DNA from: Perkinsus olseni
Lineage: Eukaryota; Perkinsozoa; Perkinsida; Perkinsidae
Length of the DNA: 17,416 nt
NCBI GenBank assembly: GCA_013115135.1
Contig: JABANP010000785.1
Span: 1 to 17,416, forward strand
Direction of reading: 5' to 3'
Numbering within the stretch: the first letter of the stretch is position 1; every line of letters starts with the position of its first letter. Both the position numbers and the translations under genes were made by a program. Positions 14,909 through 17,416 of this stretch are shown piece by piece. Under the pieces are notes generated by a model, which searched no databases, was not told the DNA's origin, and saw only the letters and a list, made by a program, of their open reading frames with translations.

Positions 14909-14940
14909 TTAAGAAGGCATCCTCTTACAAACGAAAAACG
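14905..14940 (-). pseudogene. Relic of a gene B-like first exon
   Basis: The minus-strand sequence GTAAGAGGATGCCTTCTTAA matches the start of gene B exon 1 (ATGAAAGAGGATGCCTTTTT), but the ATG is changed and the match ends after about ten codons at the module next to it. This suggests that unit 3 once had a gene B-type copy whose body was deleted. Confidence 0.55.
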
Positions 14941-15428
14941 AGCAAACGGAGGCGGAGAAAATTCAACCCGATGACTCATTGCAGAGCATCAAGCGACATC
15001 CTGTCCGACTCAAGAAGATTCGAGAGCGTGGAAACCTCCATGAAATAGGCCAACAGCGCTAACGAGCGTCGACCGATCGAAGTCCGGTCTCGTACGTACT
15101 TCTTCAATGAGAGCCGTCCCGTTCGAAACGATAGATGGTTCATGATGAACATGGTTTCCGATATTTCAAAGAGGGCGCAACTACACTGCCCCAACGGACT
15201 GATCTCCTCAGCCCACAGATAAGGCCGCTGGCAGAACGAAGAGGCACCCTTACAGAGAATTTAACTAACTCTTTGGATGAGAAGTCTTGACAAAGCGCGA
15301 TTGGAATATATTGAATGAGGCTGATGCGAGCAATACGATTTCGACCGAATCGAAATGAGATTGGTCCACTTGGCAGCAATGAACCTACCACGATTAGAGA
15401 AGGCAGAATCAGCGAACGAAAAAGTTGA

Positions 15429-15468
15429 CAGGGAGGGCTGGCAGCCCTCCCTGCAGCCCTGGGCTGCA
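15429..15468. repeat. Two adjoining long palindromes
   Basis: A 12+1+12 palindrome (15429-15453, left arm CAGGGAGGGCTG, centre G) overlaps by two bases an 8+1+8 palindrome (15452-15468, TGCAGCCC, T, GGGCTGCA). The core 6-mer GGGCTG or its complement occurs four times. Confidence 0.75.
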
Positions 15469-16009
15469 CTTACTCGGGCCTCCCGACTAGGAATCTGTCG
15501 CCGGATTCTGAGAGGTCTAGAGAACTCTCTGAGAGGCTCCTCCGCCCACACCGACTGACGCCGAAACCAAGATCAGAGAGAATGCGGCCACGCCCGGGGA
15601 TAGTCAACTCGGTCACTCAGATACTCCAATGCCAATAACGTGAATCGCAGTCAACACCTCCTAACAGCTAGAACCAGAAGTGCAGCAGGGATCTCACGAG
15701 AACCGCTCCCCATGTAGAGTTTAGGTTTCATCACCCGGTGCGCTCCCCACCGCATGATTCATATTATCGGCCTCCATAGCCTCGAGGACTTCCTGCGGTT
15801 CAAAACCGCTAAGCTCTAGACTATCCTCAGACGCTAAGGCAAACGAGTGCTATCAGCGGATAAATGACTGAGAGATCCTATTGATGGCGTAGGCTGCAAA
15901 GGAGACACGATGGGGACAATGGAGATGAGAAGACACTGGTCGGCCGGTGTCGCCGTCACCACGAGTGTCACAGTGCGTGCCAACGTGCGGACGGAGTCCA
16001 TCCGGAGCT

Positions 16010-16676
16010 CGGTGAGGGACGGCCACTAGGCTTCTAGCATCTAGAAATCACTGGTAGAGGTACACTTCATGGTCCATCGACGGTTGAGGCGATGGGGGAT
16101 CGCGTCGAGTGGGGGCATGATCTGCAACCCTTGTCTCGGGACGATGTCCTATTTGCTAGGCGCTAGGACCTAGCGTCGCCCCCAGTGTCCGGCCGGTGTC
16201 CCCATCGTTGTCTCTCATTCCTCTCTCTCTAAATGTCATTTTCCTCCGCGTCGACGTGATAGAAAATGCTGCGATTGGGGATCTATGACATTTGCGCCCT
16301 GTACGCAAACTATCTGTCATAGTCCTTGTTGTTGACTTACGCGGGAAGGGCAGTTATGTCGTTCAATTGCTACGAGCAGTGCGCATGGGTGGCCCACAAG
16401 CTTATGCGTGCGAGTTAGCCCGTACAGTGTGACACGATCGATTATTGAGTCGCGGCAAACAGGCCGAACTGGATAAATGATTCTTTCTCTGCCTAACATC
16501 AGGTACGAGCGACGAGTTGCACATTACATCCACTGCATACTTCCCGCTATTTTTCTCACGTTTGAGGTACATAACGGACCCCCTTTCCGATTCAATTTAT
16601 CTGCTCTTCCGATGGAAGAATTCCGCGCTCCTTCATTTTTAGGAGCTACTTTTTATACAGCCAGTCCACTTTCTCA
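16010..16676 (+). repeat. Upstream block of array unit 4
   Basis: Same block as in units 1-3, beginning CTCGGTGAGGGACGGCC and containing a 6+3+6 form of the boundary hairpin. An acceptor-like TTTTTATACAG ends at 16660, 16 nt before the ATG. Confidence 0.75.
16155..16175. repeat. Variant palindromic insertion at the same site as module 6-25
   Basis: GCTAGG, C, GCTAGG, A, CCTAGC, G. Here two direct copies precede the inverted one. CGCTAGG, A, CCTAGCG is a 7+1+7 palindrome. The stretch from ATTTG to GTGTC is again 39 nt, 14 nt longer than in unit 3. Confidence 0.65.
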
Positions 16677-17408
16677 ATGGTTAAACCCGTCGCGACTTGG
16701 TTCATCATCGCCGCTCAAGCTCTGGTGACTACGAGTGCTCAGTTCGTTGGAGATTACGTGGCTACAACGTCGTCCCTCAGCATACGAGCTTCTGTCTCGG
16801 ATGAATTTCTGGTATGGCAGTTCGACGGGCGTGGCGAGCAGCCGGTCTCGGTCGAGATTGGATATCCTGTCTTCAAAGACGAAGGTGATTACACTGTTTA
16901 CTATCCAAACTTCGGCCGCTTCGAGAGACTGATGACTAATGCTTTTCCGGAGGTCCAGATGCAGGATGGTGAATTGACCGTTCTCGCTGAGTACGGCTTG
17001 ACCGCTTTCACGACCCTGCTCGAAGGGGAAAAGGTATTCTTTCTCAGAAGAGCCCTACCTCTGGTCCCGGGTACCTACGTCTATGACGGAGACGACAGCT
17101 TCAAATTGATTTTGACGATCTCTCCTACAGACGTGTTTCTAAACTTTGAATGTAGACATGCTACTCACGGCCGCCGATTCAGCAATTTTATCGTCGGCGA
17201 GAGAACCAATATTAATTTTCTACCAGGCGCTGATGCAGACTACGCAAGCTTCATCCGCGATGTGGCGGAGAGTTGTCCAGGATCTGACCTGCCGACGGGG
17301 GGTACTCCATCCTTCTATTTATTCTCCGCTACGCCGGAAAGAGTCTACCTGCATCTGCAAGGGGTAGAAACGAGGACCTTGGCTCTCGACGAAATGAACT
17401 GGAACTGA
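16677..17408 (+). CDS. Secreted protein of unknown family, paralog 4
   Basis: An intronless frame of 243 aa. Signal peptide MVKPVATWFIIAAQALVTTSA has a glutamine inside the hydrophobic core, which is unusual among the four. The mature part starts QFVGDYVATTSS. Conserved cysteines are C159 and C200. The region before about residue 165 is well diverged, but from FSNFIVG to the DEMNWN end it is almost the same as paralog 3 at DNA level (roughly nine differences in about 235 bases, extending past the stop to the window end). The full gene is inside the window, but its downstream block is not. Function unknown; secretion is inferred from the signal peptide. Confidence 0.88.
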   Translation: MVKPVATWFIIAAQALVTTSAQFVGDYVATTSSLSIRASVSDEFLVWQFDGRGEQPVSVEIGYPVFKDEGDYTVYYPNFGRFERLMTNAFPEVQMQDGELTVLAEYGLTAFTTLLEGEKVFFLRRALPLVPGTYVYDGDDSFKLILTISPTDVFLNFECRHATHGRRFSNFIVGERTNINFLPGADADYASFIRDVAESCPGSDLPTGGTPSFYLFSATPERVYLHLQGVETRTLALDEMNWN

Positions 17409-17416
17409 CCCATTCC

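Larger units (their letters stand above)
14753..16009. other. 5' flank of the unit 3 pseudogene
   Basis: A composite region. 14753-14870 matches the flank of the unit 2 PB1 relic. 14905-14940 matches the start of gene B exon 1. 14975-15375 and 15775-16009 match the 5' flank of gene B. 15550-15775 has no match in the window. No intact gene was found. Confidence 0.6.

Overview
The window looks like nuclear DNA from a protist eukaryote. Its genes carry short GT-AG introns (44-148 nt), split zinc-finger codons and signal peptides, and there are no bacterial-style operons. My best guess for the source is an alveolate such as Perkinsus, but this rests on general style and is a low-confidence inference. 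No rRNA, tRNA, CRISPR array or recognisable transposase was seen.

The layout is a degenerate tandem array of about four units. Each unit holds (a) a conserved upstream block of about 500-650 bp, (b) an intronless plus-strand gene for a secreted protein of 241-253 aa with a signal peptide and two conserved cysteines, (c) a conserved downstream block, and (d) one or more minus-strand genes or relics of a PB1 plus ZZ-zinc-finger family. The secreted genes are at 521-1282, 4511-5236, 12249-12983 and 16677-17408. Within a unit the two gene types converge; between units they diverge.

Unit 2 (about 3857-11596) is the fullest. It has a one-exon PB1 relic (5944-6044), then two spliced genes that I rebuilt from splice signals: gene A (8615 to 6476, 8 exons, 538 aa) and gene B (11015 to 9175, 7 exons, 479 aa). 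Both encode an N-terminal PB1-like domain followed by four ZZ fingers, of which fingers 1 and 3 are complete and 2 and 4 degenerate. PB1 plus ZZ recalls NBR1/p62 autophagy receptors, but no UBA or FW domain was seen. Units 1 and 3 carry only decayed copies (2150-3202 and 14102-14752).

The most unusual signal is a family of tiny palindromic modules of fixed architecture and variable sequence: X-n-X'-n-X, where X is a 6-mer that differs at every site, X' is its reverse complement and n is one base. Nine are perfect and six are near-perfect or variant. Comparing sister units shows that several are insertions of exactly 14 nt (n-X'-n-X) next to a pre-existing X. They lie only in noncoding or pseudogene DNA. 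One 16-nt variant is the frameshift in the unit 3 PB1-ZZ pseudogene. I do not recognise this as a described element.
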